From: Actinotalea soli
Lineage (GTDB): Bacteria; Actinomycetota; Actinomycetes; Actinomycetales; Cellulomonadaceae
Assembly (NCBI RefSeq): GCF_017565425.1
Contig: NZ_JAGEMK010000010.1
Location: 62,001 to 126,000 of the forward strand
Direction of reading: 5' to 3'
Length of the DNA stretch: 64,000 nt
A program made the position numbers and the translations under genes. The notes under the pieces were generated by a model. It was not told the origin of the DNA, did not search any database, and was given only the letters and a program-made list of their open reading frames with translations. Each line of letters begins with the position of its first letter. The first letter of the stretch is position 1. Below are positions 27,851 through 36,589 of the stretch, piece by piece.

Positions 27851-29395
27851 GTGCCCCGCGGTGACGGACGACTGAGCCATGACCTCATGCCCGGTGAGAA
27901 GGGCCCCCAGGACGCGTGCGGCGTCTTCGGGGTCTGGGCCCCCGGTGAGGAGGTGGCCAAGCTCACCTACTTCGGCCTGTACGCCCTGCAGCACCGGGGT
28001 CAGGAGTCAGCCGGCATCGCCGCCTCGAACGGGGACCAGCTCCTCGTCTACAAGGACATGGGCCTGGTCTCGCAGGTCTTCGACGAGACGGCCCTCAACG
28101 CCCTGACCGGGCACGTCGCGATCGGCCACACCCGGTACTCGACCACCGGCGCCTCGACGTGGGAGAACGCCCAGCCGACCCTCGGCCCCACGGCCGGCGG
28201 GACGATCGCCCTGGGTCACAACGGCAACCTCACCAACACCGCCGAGCTCGTCGACCTCGTGGCCGAGCGCTACGGCTCGCAGCGCCGCGGTGAGCTCGCC
28301 CGCGGCACCACCACCGACACCGCGCTGGTCACGGCCCTGCTCCAGGGCGACCCCGACCACACCCTCGAGGCCACCGCCCTCGAGGTGCTGCCGCGGCTCC
28401 GCGGCGCCTTCTGCCTGGTCTTCATGGACGAGCACACCCTCTACGCGGCACGGGACACCCACGGCGTCCGGCCCCTGGTCCTCGGTCGCCTCGAGCGCGG
28501 CTGGGTGGTCGCGAGCGAGAGCGCCGCCCTGGACATCGTCGGTGCCTCGCTGGTGCGTGAGGTCGAGCCCGGCGAGCTCATCGCGATCGACGCCGACGGG
28601 CTGCGCAGCACCCGCTTCGCCCCGGCCACGCCGACGGGCTGCTCCTTCGAGTACATCTACCTGGCCCGGCCGGACACGAGCATCTCCGGGCGCTCGGTCC
28701 ACGCCGCCCGCGTGGAGATGGGCCGGGCCCTGGCGCGGGAGTTCCCCGTCGACGCCGACCTCGTCATCCCGGTGCCCGAGTCCGGGACCCCGGCAGCCAT
28801 CGGCTACGCCGCCGAGTCGGGGATCCGGTACGCCCAGGGGCTGACCAAGAACGCCTACGTGGGGCGGACCTTCATCCAGCCCTCGCAGACCCTGCGCCAG
28901 CTCGGCATCCGGCTCAAGCTCAACCCGCTCAAGGACGTCATCCGCGGGCAGCGCCTCGTGGTGGTCGACGACACGATCGTGCGCGGCAACACCCAGCGCG
29001 CCCTGGTCCGGATGCTGCGCGAGGCGGGGGCGGCCGAGGTGCACGTGCGGATCTCCGCACCGCCCGTCAAGTGGCCCTGCTTCTACGGCATCGACTTCGC
29101 CTCGCGGGCCGAGCTGATCGCCACGGGCCTGACCCCCGACGAGATCGGACGCTCGATCGGGGCGGACTCCCTGGGCTACCTGTCCCTCGAGGGCATGATC
29201 GAGGCCACCGAGCAGCCCTCGGCACGGCTGTGCACCGCGTGCTTCACCGGGAAGTACCCCATCGAGCTGCCCCCGGCGGACCGGCTCGGCAAGCACCTGC
29301 TCGAGCAGAGCGAGCTGCCTCTGGGGGCCCCCGAGGACGGCCTGTCCTCGCTGCTCACCTCGACCGGTGGCGCGAGCGCGCTCGAGCACCCGTGA
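27851..29395 (+). CDS. purF: Amidophosphoribosyltransferase PurF
   Basis: 514 residues. First committed step of purine synthesis: PRPP plus glutamine to phosphoribosylamine. The N-terminal glutaminase part begins RGDGRLSHD and shows the nucleophilic cysteine in DACGVFG after a propeptide of about 20 residues, then LQHRGQESAGIA and GHTRYSTTG. The PRPP-binding motif is VVVDDTIVRGNTQ. Cysteines in the C-terminal region (PCFYGIDF, CTACFTG) fit an Fe-S cluster as in Bacillus PurF. The start was placed at the GTG at 27851 because the conserved N-terminal block begins there; the GTG at 27833 is in frame. Its stop overlaps the purM start by 4 nt. Confidence 0.97.
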   Translation: MPRGDGRLSHDLMPGEKGPQDACGVFGVWAPGEEVAKLTYFGLYALQHRGQESAGIAASNGDQLLVYKDMGLVSQVFDETALNALTGHVAIGHTRYSTTGASTWENAQPTLGPTAGGTIALGHNGNLTNTAELVDLVAERYGSQRRGELARGTTTDTALVTALLQGDPDHTLEATALEVLPRLRGAFCLVFMDEHTLYAARDTHGVRPLVLGRLERGWVVASESAALDIVGASLVREVEPGELIAIDADGLRSTRFAPATPTGCSFEYIYLARPDTSISGRSVHAARVEMGRALAREFPVDADLVIPVPESGTPAAIGYAAESGIRYAQGLTKNAYVGRTFIQPSQTLRQLGIRLKLNPLKDVIRGQRLVVVDDTIVRGNTQRALVRMLREAGAAEVHVRISAPPVKWPCFYGIDFASRAELIATGLTPDEIGRSIGADSLGYLSLEGMIEATEQPSARLCTACFTGKYPIELPPADRLGKHLLEQSELPLGAPEDGLSSLLTSTGGASALEHP

Positions 29396-30510
29396 GCGAC
29401 TCCGGGCGGGAGCCGGTCACCTACGCCTCGGCCGGGGTCGACACCGAGGCCGGGGACCGTGCCGTCGAGCTCATGAAGGACGCCGTGCGGGCCACCCACG
29501 GCCCGCAGGTGCTGGGCGGGGTCGGCGGCTTCGCCGGGCTCTACGACCTGGCGGCGGTCTCCCGGTACCGGCGGCCGTTGCTCGCCACCTCGACCGACGG
29601 CGTCGGCACCAAGGTGGCGATCGCTCAGGCCATGGACGTGCACCACACGATCGGCTTCGACCTGGTCGGCATGGTCGTGGACGACATCGTCGTGGTGGGC
29701 GCCGAGCCGCTCTTCATGACCGACTACATCGCGACGGGGTCGGTGGTCCCCGAGCGGGTCGCCGCGATCGTCCGGGGGATCGCCGAGGCCTGCGCCGAGA
29801 CGGGGACCGCCCTGGTCGGCGGGGAGACCGCCGAGCACCCCGGGCTGCTCGCCCCCGACGAGTACGACGTCGCCGGGGCCGCGACCGGGATCGTGGAGGC
29901 CGAGGACGTGCTCGGCCCCGAGCGCGTCCGGGCGGGGGACGTGGTCCTCGCGATGGCCTCCTCGGGCCTGCACTCCAACGGGTACTCCCTCGTGCGTCGG
30001 GTCCTCCAGGTCGCCGGCTGGTCCCTGGACCGCGAGGTGCCCGAGCTGGGCCGCCGGCTCGGTGAGGAGCTCCTCGAGCCCACCCGCCTGTACACGCGTC
30101 CGTGCCTGTCCTTGGCCCGAGACGCGGGCCGTCACCTGCACGCCCTGAGCCACGTCACCGGTGGGGGACTCGCGGCGAACCTGGCGCGGGTCCTGCCCCC
30201 CGGGCTGCTCGCCGAAGTCGACCGGTCGAGCTGGACGGTGCCCCCGGTCTTCGAGATGGTGCGGCACCTGGGCGACGTGCCCTGGACCGACCTCGAGGCC
30301 ACCCTGAACCTCGGGGTGGGGATGGTCGCCGTCGTCAGCCCTGAGGGCGTCGACGGGGCTGTGGCGCAGCTCGCTGAGGCGGGAGTGCCCTCCTGGGTCC
30401 TGGGCCGGGTCCGCTCCGACGAGGGTGAGACGGGCGATGGCGTCGTCCGAGGGACCAAGGGCGTGCGCGGCGGGGCCGTGCAGATGCTCGGGCGCTACAC
30501 GACGGCCTGA
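29392..30510 (+). CDS. purM: Phosphoribosylformylglycinamidine cyclo-ligase PurM
   Basis: 372 residues. Closes the imidazole ring of AIR from FGAM with ATP. Signatures: YASAGVDTEAGDRAVELMKD, STDGVGTKVAIAQAM, DDIVVVGAEPLFMTDYIATG, LVGGETAEHPG, and the C-terminal HVTGGGLAANLARVLP. GTG at 29392 overlaps the purF stop (GTGA), typical coupling of this pair. An arm of about 25 residues at the C-terminus (SDEGETGDGVVRGTKGVR) is less conserved. The transcript probably ends at the hairpin at 30624-30655. Confidence 0.97.
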   Translation: MSDSGREPVTYASAGVDTEAGDRAVELMKDAVRATHGPQVLGGVGGFAGLYDLAAVSRYRRPLLATSTDGVGTKVAIAQAMDVHHTIGFDLVGMVVDDIVVVGAEPLFMTDYIATGSVVPERVAAIVRGIAEACAETGTALVGGETAEHPGLLAPDEYDVAGAATGIVEAEDVLGPERVRAGDVVLAMASSGLHSNGYSLVRRVLQVAGWSLDREVPELGRRLGEELLEPTRLYTRPCLSLARDAGRHLHALSHVTGGGLAANLARVLPPGLLAEVDRSSWTVPPVFEMVRHLGDVPWTDLEATLNLGVGMVAVVSPEGVDGAVAQLAEAGVPSWVLGRVRSDEGETGDGVVRGTKGVRGGAVQMLGRYTTA

Positions 30511-30623
30511 GACCCCGGCTGCGGCCTCAGGCCTCGCGACGGCGAGGACCTGGGTGGGGGAGGCGCGCCCGCGGCCAGCTGACCGACGACGCGCGCGGTG
30601 GTGCACCGGCTCCGGACGCGACG

Positions 30624-30655
30624 GAACCCCGGGGGCCCGAGGGCCTCCGGGGTTC
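30624..30655. terminator. Hairpin after purM
   Basis: GAACCCCGG (30624-30632) pairs with CCGGGGTTC (30647-30655); the inner GGCCC/GGGCC bases extend the stem. It lies 114 nt past the purM stop and 59 nt before the 3' end of the convergent DUF3073 gene. Confidence 0.75.
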
Positions 30656-30713
30656 TCGTCGACTGCGTGCTCCGACCTGCCGTCCTGCGCAGGTCAGGGT
30701 GCGTGTCGACCGG

Positions 30714-30917
30714 TCAACGTTCCTCTGCTGACCAGTCGGCGTAGTCGTCAGCGTCCTCAGGGGTTCCCGAGGCCTGTCGGCTCTCCGTCGCCAGGTCGCT
30801 GCGGCGTCCACCAGACGTGAGCTCCTGCTCGAGGGCTCGGTAGTTCGGCTCGTAGCTCGAGTACTTGAGCTCGCGAGCGACCTTCGTCTGCTTAGCCTTC
30901 TGACGGCCGCGCCCCAT
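30714..30917 (-). CDS. DUF3073 family protein
   Basis: 67 residues, matching the small actinobacterial DUF3073 family. The conserved head MGRGRQKAKQTKVARELKYS is strongly basic and is followed by an acidic tail (EDADDYADWSAEER). Function unknown; charge pattern suggests nucleic acid or ribosome contact. In actinobacteria it commonly follows purM on the opposite strand, as here. It may be expressed from the 200-nt gap upstream, which contains an unassigned AT-richer stretch (GCTAACGGTACATGC). Confidence 0.9.
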   Translation of the reverse strand: MGRGRQKAKQTKVARELKYSSYEPNYRALEQELTSGGRRSDLATESRQASGTPEDADDYADWSAEER

Positions 30918-31078
30918 GGCATCGACCCCCTCTAACGTAGAAGCGGGGCGGCACCGTGTTGTCACGTGCGGCCCCGGGGTGCTGGTTCTTCGTCGTGCGC
31001 TAACGGTACATGCTCTGCGGCCGTTCCGGCGACCCGCGCCCCCCGGACGGCCCTGTGATGTGCCCAGCGTGAGGGACG

Positions 31079-31103
31079 TCACGTCTCGCGGAACGGGACG
31101 TGA
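31079..31103. terminator. Hairpin after the DUF3618 gene
   Basis: TCACGTCTCG pairs with CGGGACGTGA (10 bp, one G-T pair) around a CGGAA loop. It lies 18 nt after the stop of the minus-strand DUF3618 gene. Confidence 0.6.
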
Positions 31104-31120
31104 GGCTCCGCAGCCTCGGC

Positions 31121-31447
31121 TCAGAGCTTGCGGATGATGCTGGCGACGAGCCCCACGGCGGCCGCGGCCCCCGTGCCCAGGATCACCCAGGCGCGCGTCG
31201 TCGGCTCGGGCTCGCCCAGCGGACGGGACTCCCCCGAGACCTTGCGCTTGACCTCGGCGACGGCAGCCTTGACCTCGTCGACCGCGAGGGTCGCCTGCGT
31301 GCGGGGGTCGAGGCGGTCGGAGAGCTCGTCCACGGTGAGGCGGAGCTCCTGACGGGTCCGGGCGATCTCCGCCTCGATCTGCTGAGGGGTGCGCTGGTGC
31401 TTGTCCTCCTCGGAGGAGGAGCTGGCTGCGGTGGTGGACGCGTTCAT
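31121..31447 (-). CDS. DUF3618 membrane-anchored protein
   Basis: 108 residues. The conserved core IEAEIARTRQELRLTVDELSDRLDP identifies DUF3618. The C-terminus has one membrane segment (AWVILGTGAAAAVGLVASII) ending in RKL, so it is a tail-anchored cytoplasmic-facing protein. Ser/Thr/Glu-rich start. It begins within the stop of the phage-holin-like gene (TGATG, 1-nt overlap), a pairing seen widely in actinobacteria with an envelope or stress role that has not been settled. Confidence 0.9.
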   Translation of the reverse strand: MNASTTAASSSSEEDKHQRTPQQIEAEIARTRQELRLTVDELSDRLDPRTQATLAVDEVKAAVAEVKRKVSGESRPLGEPEPTTRAWVILGTGAAAAVGLVASIIRKL

Positions 31448-31860
31448 CACTGAAGTCCTTCCTTGACGGCCTCGACGTCGAGCTTGACGCTCTCCTGCGC
31501 ACGCTCGGGGACCGGCGGGACGCCCTTCTTGAGGGTCTTGATGCCGATCAGGGCCAGGGTCGCGGCGATCGCCAGGAGCACGACGGCCACGATCAGCGCG
31601 GCGAGCCACGCGGGGACGGCGTTCGCCAGGCCGAGCACCGCGGTGGCGATGAGCGTGGCGAGGGCGAAGAACCCCAAGAGACCGGCCCCGACCAGGAGCC
31701 CCACGCCGATGCCCGCGTGCTTGGCCTTCTCGGTCATCTCCGCCTTGGCGAGCGCGATCTCGTCGCGGATCAGCTGCGAGAGCTTCTCCGTCAGGTTCTG
31801 CACGAGCTCGCCGATGCTCGGTCGAGCGTCGGCACGCCCGGTGCTGTTCGTGCTCGTCAC
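31447..31860 (-). CDS. Phage-holin-family (Actinobacterial Holin-X-like) membrane protein
   Basis: 137 residues. Begins with the helix SIGELVQNLTEKLSQLIRDE and IALAKAEMTEKAKHAG, then two hydrophobic segments, GIGVGLLVGAGLLGFFALAT and WLAALIVAVVLLAIAATLA, and a charged tail (KKGVPPVPERAQESVK). This is the layout of the actinobacterial holin superfamily III (DUF1469); despite the name it is chromosomal and probably an envelope protein. The GTG start at 31860 precedes TSTNSTG. Co-translated with the DUF3618 gene. Confidence 0.88.
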   Translation of the reverse strand: MTSTNSTGRADARPSIGELVQNLTEKLSQLIRDEIALAKAEMTEKAKHAGIGVGLLVGAGLLGFFALATLIATAVLGLANAVPAWLAALIVAVVLLAIAATLALIGIKTLKKGVPPVPERAQESVKLDVEAVKEGLQ

Positions 31861-32063
31861 CTCACCACGTCCTTCGTCGTCGTCGGCCCACGGGCAGCGC
31901 CGGTGGGTTAGGCCCCATTCTCCGCCCAGCCAACCCGTCGTGGGGCGGTTCGGCAATCGGAGAGCACGAGGACGACGCTCGGGGAGGGGGGCGGAGCCAG
32001 ACGCTGGGCTTCGGCAGGTCGCCGGGGCGGCGTGGTGCGGGCCGCAGGGCGGGGGGAGCTGGG

Positions 32064-32136
32064 TGGCCAGACGCGGGTTCGAACCGCGGACCTTTCGATT
32101 TTCAGTCGAACGCTCTACCAACTGAGCTATCTGGCC
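32064..32136 (-). tRNA. tRNA-Phe (GAA)
   Basis: 73 nt. Acceptor GGCCAGA/TCTGGCC with discriminator A, D arm GCTCAGTTGGTAGAGC, anticodon stem CGACT/AATCG around loop with GAA, T arm GCGGGTTCGAACCCGC-type. No CCA encoded in the first 73 nt. Third and last of a three-tRNA minus-strand cluster. Confidence 0.97.
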
Positions 32137-32180
32137 CTGCTGACGCCGACGCCCGGTCGTGAGACCGGGCGGGCGACGAG

Positions 32181-32254
32181 CGACCCCGACGGGACTTGAA
32201 CCCGCGACCTCCGCCGTGACAGGGCGGCGCGCTAACCAACTGCGCTACGGGGCC
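32181..32254 (-). tRNA. tRNA-Asp (GTC)
   Basis: 74 nt. Acceptor GGCCCCG/CGGGGTC with discriminator G, D arm GCGCAGTTGGTTAGCGC, anticodon stem CGCCC with loop CTGTCAC giving GTC, T arm containing GGTTCAAGTCC. Middle member of the Glu-Asp-Phe cluster. Confidence 0.97.
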
Positions 32255-32325
32255 TTGTGTGAGACAAGGTTCCTGCAGATCTTGCTTCGAGCGTACTGCG
32301 GTGATGCATCCTGCTGTCCTGCTCG

Positions 32326-32398
32326 TACCCCCAACGGGATTCGAACCCGTGCTACCGCCGTGAAAGGGCGGGGTCCTGGGCCGCTAGACGATGGGGGC
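32326..32398 (-). tRNA. tRNA-Glu (TTC)
   Basis: 73 nt. Acceptor GCCCCCA/TGGGGGT (one G-T pair), discriminator A, anticodon loop CTTTCAC giving TTC, T arm with GGTTCGAATCC. First gene of the Glu-Asp-Phe cluster, which is likely one transcript. Confidence 0.97.
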
Positions 32399-32493
32399 CG
32401 TGTCACACGGACGCCCGTGACGTCGCAGCGTCGTAAGACCTCGGAAAGCATACGGGCTGAGGCGGGGATCTCCAAAGCGGCCACAATGGCGGG

Positions 32494-32847
32494 GTGGTGG
32501 AGATGACGCGAGAGGACTTCGAGGAGGCGGTCCGTGACGCCCTGGACCGGATCCCGCCCGAGCTCGCGGCGCAGATCGACAACGTCGTGGTGCTGGTCGA
32601 GGACGACCCGCCCCCGGAGGACCCTGAGCTCCTGGGGCTGTACGAGGGGGTGGCGCTGACCGAGCGGGACCTGTGGTGGGAGGCGGGATCCCTGCCGGAC
32701 CGGATCACGATCTTCCGGCACCCGACCCTGGCCATCTGTGAGACGGTCACGGAGGTGGTCGAGGAGGTCGCCGTCACGGTGGTCCACGAGGTCGCGCACC
32801 ACTTCGGCATCGACGACGAGCGGTTGCACGAGCTCGGCTGGGCGTAG
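32494..32847 (+). CDS. Metallopeptidase family protein (zinicin-like, short)
   Basis: 117 residues, the usual size of this actinobacterial family. The zinc motif VVHEVAHHFGIDDERLHELG provides His-Glu-x-x-His and a third His/Asp ligand region. Helical N-terminus (TREDFEEAVRDALDRIP). Leaderless expression is probable: CACAAT at 32482-32487 acts as a -10 box 6-7 nt before the GTG. It sits beside tRNA genes and is divergent from them. Substrates unknown. Confidence 0.88.
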   Translation: MVEMTREDFEEAVRDALDRIPPELAAQIDNVVVLVEDDPPPEDPELLGLYEGVALTERDLWWEAGSLPDRITIFRHPTLAICETVTEVVEEVAVTVVHEVAHHFGIDDERLHELGWA

Positions 32848-32881
32848 GTGCGCGCCGGGGTCGGGCGAGAGAGGGAGACAC

Positions 32882-33805
32882 ATGCGGATCGGGATCGTGC
32901 TGCTGCCCCAGGACCGGTGGCCGGAGGCGAGGCGCCGCTGGCAGCGCGCCGAGGAGTACGGCTTCGACCATGCCTGGACCTACGACCACCTCGCCTGGCG
33001 CTCCCTGGTCGACGAGCCCTGGCTCGCGACGGTCCCCCTGCTCGCGGCGGCCGCGACGGCCACCGAGCGGATCCGGCTGGGCACCTGGGTCGCCAGTCCC
33101 AACTACCGCCACCCGGTGACCTTCGCCAAGGACGTCATGGGGCTCGACGACGTGAGCGAGGGGCGGTTCGTGCTCGGTGTGGGGGCCGGCGGGACGGGGG
33201 TCGACGCCGAGGTGCTCGGCCCTCCCGTGGACCTGCGCACCCGGACCGAGAGGTTCGAGGAGTTCGTCGAGATGCTCGACCTCCTGCTGCGCCAGCCCGT
33301 GACGGACCACGGAGGCACCCACTTCGAGGCCCACGGAGCGAGGATGATCCCGGGGTGCGTGCAGACCCCGCGGGTGCCTTTCGTCGTGGCGGCCAACGGC
33401 CCGCGCGCGATGCGTGTGGCCGCGCGTCATGGCCAGGGGTGGGGCACCTACGGCCCGAGCCTCGGCATCGAGGAGACGGGCCCGACGCCGGCGCAGGCCC
33501 AGGAGGCGTGGTGGCAGGGCCTCGCCGAGCTGACCGCGCGCTTCGACGCTGCGGCGGACGAGGCGGGGCGCGCGCCGGGGGAGGTCGACCGTTACCTGAG
33601 CCTGGACGGCGCCCCGGTCTTCTCGCTGTCCTCGACCGAGGTGCTCGTCGAAGGGGTGGAGCGCGCGGCGGCTCTCGGGTACACCGACGTGGTCATCCAC
33701 TGGCCGCGGCCCGAGGGGGTCTACGCGGGGAGCGAGCGGACCCTCGAGGAGGTCGCAGCGCGCCTCCCCGAGCTCCAGGCCCTGGAGCCCGCGTCGCGTC
33801 CGTGA
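32882..33805 (+). CDS. LLM-class oxidoreductase (F420-type likely)
   Basis: 307 residues. N-terminus MRIGIVLLPQDRWPEARR is that of F420-dependent LLM proteins, followed by AEEYGFDHAWTYDHLAWR, RIRLGTWVASPNYRHPVTFAKDV split by family spacing, GRFVLGVGAGG, and PFVVAANGPRAMRVAARHG. Substrate unknown. AGAGGGAGA precedes the ATG with suitable spacing. Lies 35 nt after the metallopeptidase gene, co-directional. The second LLM protein in this window (15318-16346) is only distantly similar. Confidence 0.87.
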   Translation: MRIGIVLLPQDRWPEARRRWQRAEEYGFDHAWTYDHLAWRSLVDEPWLATVPLLAAAATATERIRLGTWVASPNYRHPVTFAKDVMGLDDVSEGRFVLGVGAGGTGVDAEVLGPPVDLRTRTERFEEFVEMLDLLLRQPVTDHGGTHFEAHGARMIPGCVQTPRVPFVVAANGPRAMRVAARHGQGWGTYGPSLGIEETGPTPAQAQEAWWQGLAELTARFDAAADEAGRAPGEVDRYLSLDGAPVFSLSSTEVLVEGVERAAALGYTDVVIHWPRPEGVYAGSERTLEEVAARLPELQALEPASRP

Positions 33806-33868
33806 GCCGGGTGCACCGCTCAGGCGGCTCCGTCGGCCCTGCGAGCCCCGTGCAGCGGCCCTAGGGGT

Positions 33869-34849
33869 TCAGGAGGAGGCCTGCCGGGCCTGCCAGGCGG
33901 TGCCGACCATGTCCGTGAGCGTGTGGCGCATCTGCCAGTCGAGGTCCCGTGCGGCGCGTTCCCCCGAGGCGACGATGCGGGCGGGGTCCCCCGGGCGACG
34001 CGGGGCCTCCTCGGGGGTGAAGTCGATGCCCGTGACCTGGGCCATGGCCTGCATGATCTCCCGCACCGAGACCCCGTCCCCCGAGCCCAGGTTGTAGACG
34101 GGCTCCAGGGAGGTGCCCTGCTCGAGGGCCCGCGCCGCGGCGACGTGCGAGACGGCGAGGTCGGCCACGTGCACGTAGTCACGCACGCAGGTGCCGTCGG
34201 GGGTCGGGTAGTCGGTGCCGTTGATGCGTGGGGTGCGGCCCGCCACGAGGGCGTCGAGCACCAGGGGGAACAGGTTGTGCGGGCTCGAGTCGTAGAGCCG
34301 CGGACTGCCTGAGCCGACCACGTTGAAGTAGCGCAGCGAGGTGTGGCGCAGAGGAGCGCCCGAGGAGGCCGTGGCACGGGCCTGGTCGGCCAGCAGCCAC
34401 TCGCCGATGAGCTTGCTCTCGCCGTAGGGCGACTCGGGGGCGGTGGCCGTCGTCTCGGTCACGAGGTCGGTGTCGGGAGTCCCGTACACGGCGGCCGAGG
34501 AGGAGAACACGATGTTGGTGGTGCCGGCCGCAGCCATCGCCTCGAGCAGGTTGACGGTGCCGGTCACGTTCTGGGTGTAGGTGTGCAGGGGGCGCTCGAC
34601 GCTGACCCCCGCGTACTTGAACCCAGCGAGGTGCACGACGCCGGTCGCCCCGTGCTCGCGCAGGGCGGCCTCGATGCGGGCGCCCTCGAGGAGGCTCGCC
34701 TGGACGAACGGGATGCCCTCGGGGACGAACTCCGCGTGCCCGCTCGACAGGTCGTCTACGACCACGGGCGTGATGCCCTGGTCGATGAAGGCCTGCACGA
34801 CGTGGGATCCGATGTAGCCGGCGCCGCCGGTGACCAACCAGGTGCTCAT
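33869..34849 (-). CDS. galE: UDP-glucose 4-epimerase
   Basis: 326 residues. N-terminal NAD-binding VTGGAGYIGSHVVQAF, DDLSSGHAEFVP, the HLAGFKYAGVSV block, SSSAAVYG, catalytic SPYGESKLIGEW (Tyr-x-x-x-Lys), and RYFNVVGSGS. Interconverts UDP-glucose and UDP-galactose for exopolysaccharide and wall synthesis or galactose use. Monocistronic, divergent from the MscS-like gene; TTCAA/TTGAA repeats lie in the shared 84-nt promoter region. The C-terminus lacks the longer tail of some GalE, so activity on N-acetylated sugars cannot be judged. Confidence 0.93.
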   Translation of the reverse strand: MSTWLVTGGAGYIGSHVVQAFIDQGITPVVVDDLSSGHAEFVPEGIPFVQASLLEGARIEAALREHGATGVVHLAGFKYAGVSVERPLHTYTQNVTGTVNLLEAMAAAGTTNIVFSSSAAVYGTPDTDLVTETTATAPESPYGESKLIGEWLLADQARATASSGAPLRHTSLRYFNVVGSGSPRLYDSSPHNLFPLVLDALVAGRTPRINGTDYPTPDGTCVRDYVHVADLAVSHVAAARALEQGTSLEPVYNLGSGDGVSVREIMQAMAQVTGIDFTPEEAPRRPGDPARIVASGERAARDLDWQMRHTLTDMVGTAWQARQASS

Positions 34850-34870
34850 GCCCGCAGCATATCGACAAGG

Positions 34871-34896
34871 TTCAACGGAATTCAACAAACTTGAAC
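34871..34896. promoter_or_regulatory. TTCAA/TTGAA repeats in the galE-mscS divergent promoter
   Basis: Two direct TTCAAC at 34871 and 34881 followed by the inverted TTGAAC at 34891, spaced exactly 10 nt, in an AT-richer patch. TTCAA-N5-TTGAA forms a short palindrome. The 10-nt phase suggests binding on one helix face. A possible regulator site for galE; the regulator is not identified. Confidence 0.4.
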
Positions 34897-34933
34897 ACAG
34901 GACGTGCTCAGGGTTCCGTCCTACTCTGGGCCC

Positions 34934-36589
34934 GTGCTTCCCCCCGCCATCATCCGTGACCTGCCCCGTCTGCTGACCGCTACCGAGGACGAGACCACCA
35001 CGGGCACGGTCGTCCGCGAGGCGACCTCCGCCGTCGTGGTGGTCGTCGCCGTCGCCGCGGCTCTCGTGGTCGCCCTGGTGCTCGCCGAGGTCATCGCCGC
35101 CGTCGTGAGGGCGGCGGGCCGGCGGACCTGGCTCGCCGAGAACCTCTCCCGGCGAGCCCGCCAGCCGCTGCGCGCCGTGCTCGTCGTCAGCGCGTCGTGG
35201 GTGGCCATCCGGCTGGTCACCCGGCTGCCCACCGAGACCGACCCCGGTGCCGCCTGGCGACCGGCCGTCGAGCACGCGCTGCTGATCGCCCTGATCGCCT
35301 CCCTCGCGTGGCTCGTTGGCGCCCTGGCCTTCGTCGCAGAGGACGCCGCCCTGGCGCGCTACCGCACCGACGTCGCCGACAACCGGCATGCCCGGCGGGT
35401 GCGTACCCAGGTGAGCATCCTGCGGCGGCTCACGGTGGCGGCCCTGGTGCTCTGCGCGATCGCGGCCTCCCTGCTCACCTTCGAGGGGGCCCGCGTCGCG
35501 GGTGCGGGCCTGCTGGCCTCGGCCGGTGTGCTCTCGGTGGTCGCCGGCCTCGCGGCCCAGAGCAGCCTGGCCAACCTCTTCGCCGGGCTCCAGCTGGCCT
35601 TCACCGACGCGATCCGGGTCGACGACGTCGTCGTGGTCGAGGGGGAGTGGGGCCGCATCGAGGAGATCACCCTGACCTACGTCGTCGTCCACCTGTGGGA
35701 CGACCGTCGGCTGATCCTGCCCTCGACGTGGTTCACCTCGACCCCGTTCCAGAACTGGACCCGTCGCGCGGCCGACCTGCTCGGCACCGTCGAGCTCGAC
35801 CTCGACTGGACCGTGCCGGTCGACGAGATGCGCATCGAGCTCACCCGGCTGCTCGAGGCGTCCGGGCTCTGGGACCACCGCGTCGGGATCCTCCAGGTGA
35901 CCGAGGCGACGGGCGGTCTGGTCCGCGTGCGGGCCCTCGCCTCGGCCGCCGACGCCCCCACCCTCTTCGACCTGCGCTGCTACGTGCGTGAGGGCCTCGT
36001 GGTGTGGCTGCAGGGCAACCACCTCGGTGCGCTGCCCCGCACGCGCCTCGAGGACGGTGCGGTCGCGCGCCCGCGGGTGGTGAGGTCGACGGATGCGGAC
36101 CCGGCGGATGCGGACCCGGCGGATGCGGACCCGTCGGGCGCGGACCTGTCCGACGCCGACTCGGCAGAGCCCGAGGTGGAGTCCGTCCCGACCTCCGAGC
36201 CCGCCCCCGGCCCGGCGCCCGGCGTCGTGCCTCCGGCCTCCCCCGCGTCCACCCCTGCTCGTCCCACCCCCGCGCCCGACCCTGGGGCGTCGCCGGCGCC
36301 CCCGGCAGGACGCCAGGACGCGGACCCGAGGCAGGAGACCCAGGTGATGGCCGCGGTGGACCCGCCCCGCCGCCGTCGGACGGCCGAGCTGCAGCGTGAG
36401 CTCGGCTCGCAGCAGGACACCGTGCGCCTCGACCTGGACAAGCACTCGCGGCTCTTCACCGGCAGCCTCGCGGCGGTCGAGCGGTCCAAGGCCTTCTCGG
36501 GTCCGGGTCAGGAGGTCATGGAGGAGCGCGAGCACACCGCGGAGCAGCCGGTGGTGCCGCCGACCGACGAGGACGAGGCCCAGCGCTGA
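34934..36589 (+). CDS. MscS-family mechanosensitive channel with repetitive, proline-rich tail
   Basis: 551 residues. Membrane segments include AVVVVVAVAAALVVALVLAE, ALLIALIASLAWLVGALAF, LTVAALVLCAIAASLL and the pore-lining TM3 region (GAGLLASAGVLSVVAGLAA then QSSLANLFAGLQLAF). The beta domain shows DAIRVDDVVVVEGEWGRIEE and FQNWTR. Residues 380-460 are low complexity: a 15-bp DNA repeat (GCGGATGCGGACCCG) is tandemly repeated at about 36091-36135, giving DADPADADPADADP, then Pro/Ala runs. Protects against osmotic downshock. GTG at 34934 follows TACTCT by 6 nt, a leaderless start. Divergent from galE. Confidence 0.9.
   Translation: MLPPAIIRDLPRLLTATEDETTTGTVVREATSAVVVVVAVAAALVVALVLAEVIAAVVRAAGRRTWLAENLSRRARQPLRAVLVVSASWVAIRLVTRLPTETDPGAAWRPAVEHALLIALIASLAWLVGALAFVAEDAALARYRTDVADNRHARRVRTQVSILRRLTVAALVLCAIAASLLTFEGARVAGAGLLASAGVLSVVAGLAAQSSLANLFAGLQLAFTDAIRVDDVVVVEGEWGRIEEITLTYVVVHLWDDRRLILPSTWFTSTPFQNWTRRAADLLGTVELDLDWTVPVDEMRIELTRLLEASGLWDHRVGILQVTEATGGLVRVRALASAADAPTLFDLRCYVREGLVVWLQGNHLGALPRTRLEDGAVARPRVVRSTDADPADADPADADPSGADLSDADSAEPEVESVPTSEPAPGPAPGVVPPASPASTPARPTPAPDPGASPAPPAGRQDADPRQETQVMAAVDPPRRRRTAELQRELGSQQDTVRLDLDKHSRLFTGSLAAVERSKAFSGPGQEVMEEREHTAEQPVVPPTDEDEAQR

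Noticed and set aside
23453-27994. Very long minus-strand open frame (about 1500 codons) opposite the nuclease/nucleotidase gene
   Set aside because: Pure antisense shadow caused by high GC third positions; the composition is Gly/Arg/Val/Leu-rich without domains and the opposite strand encodes a clear enzyme.
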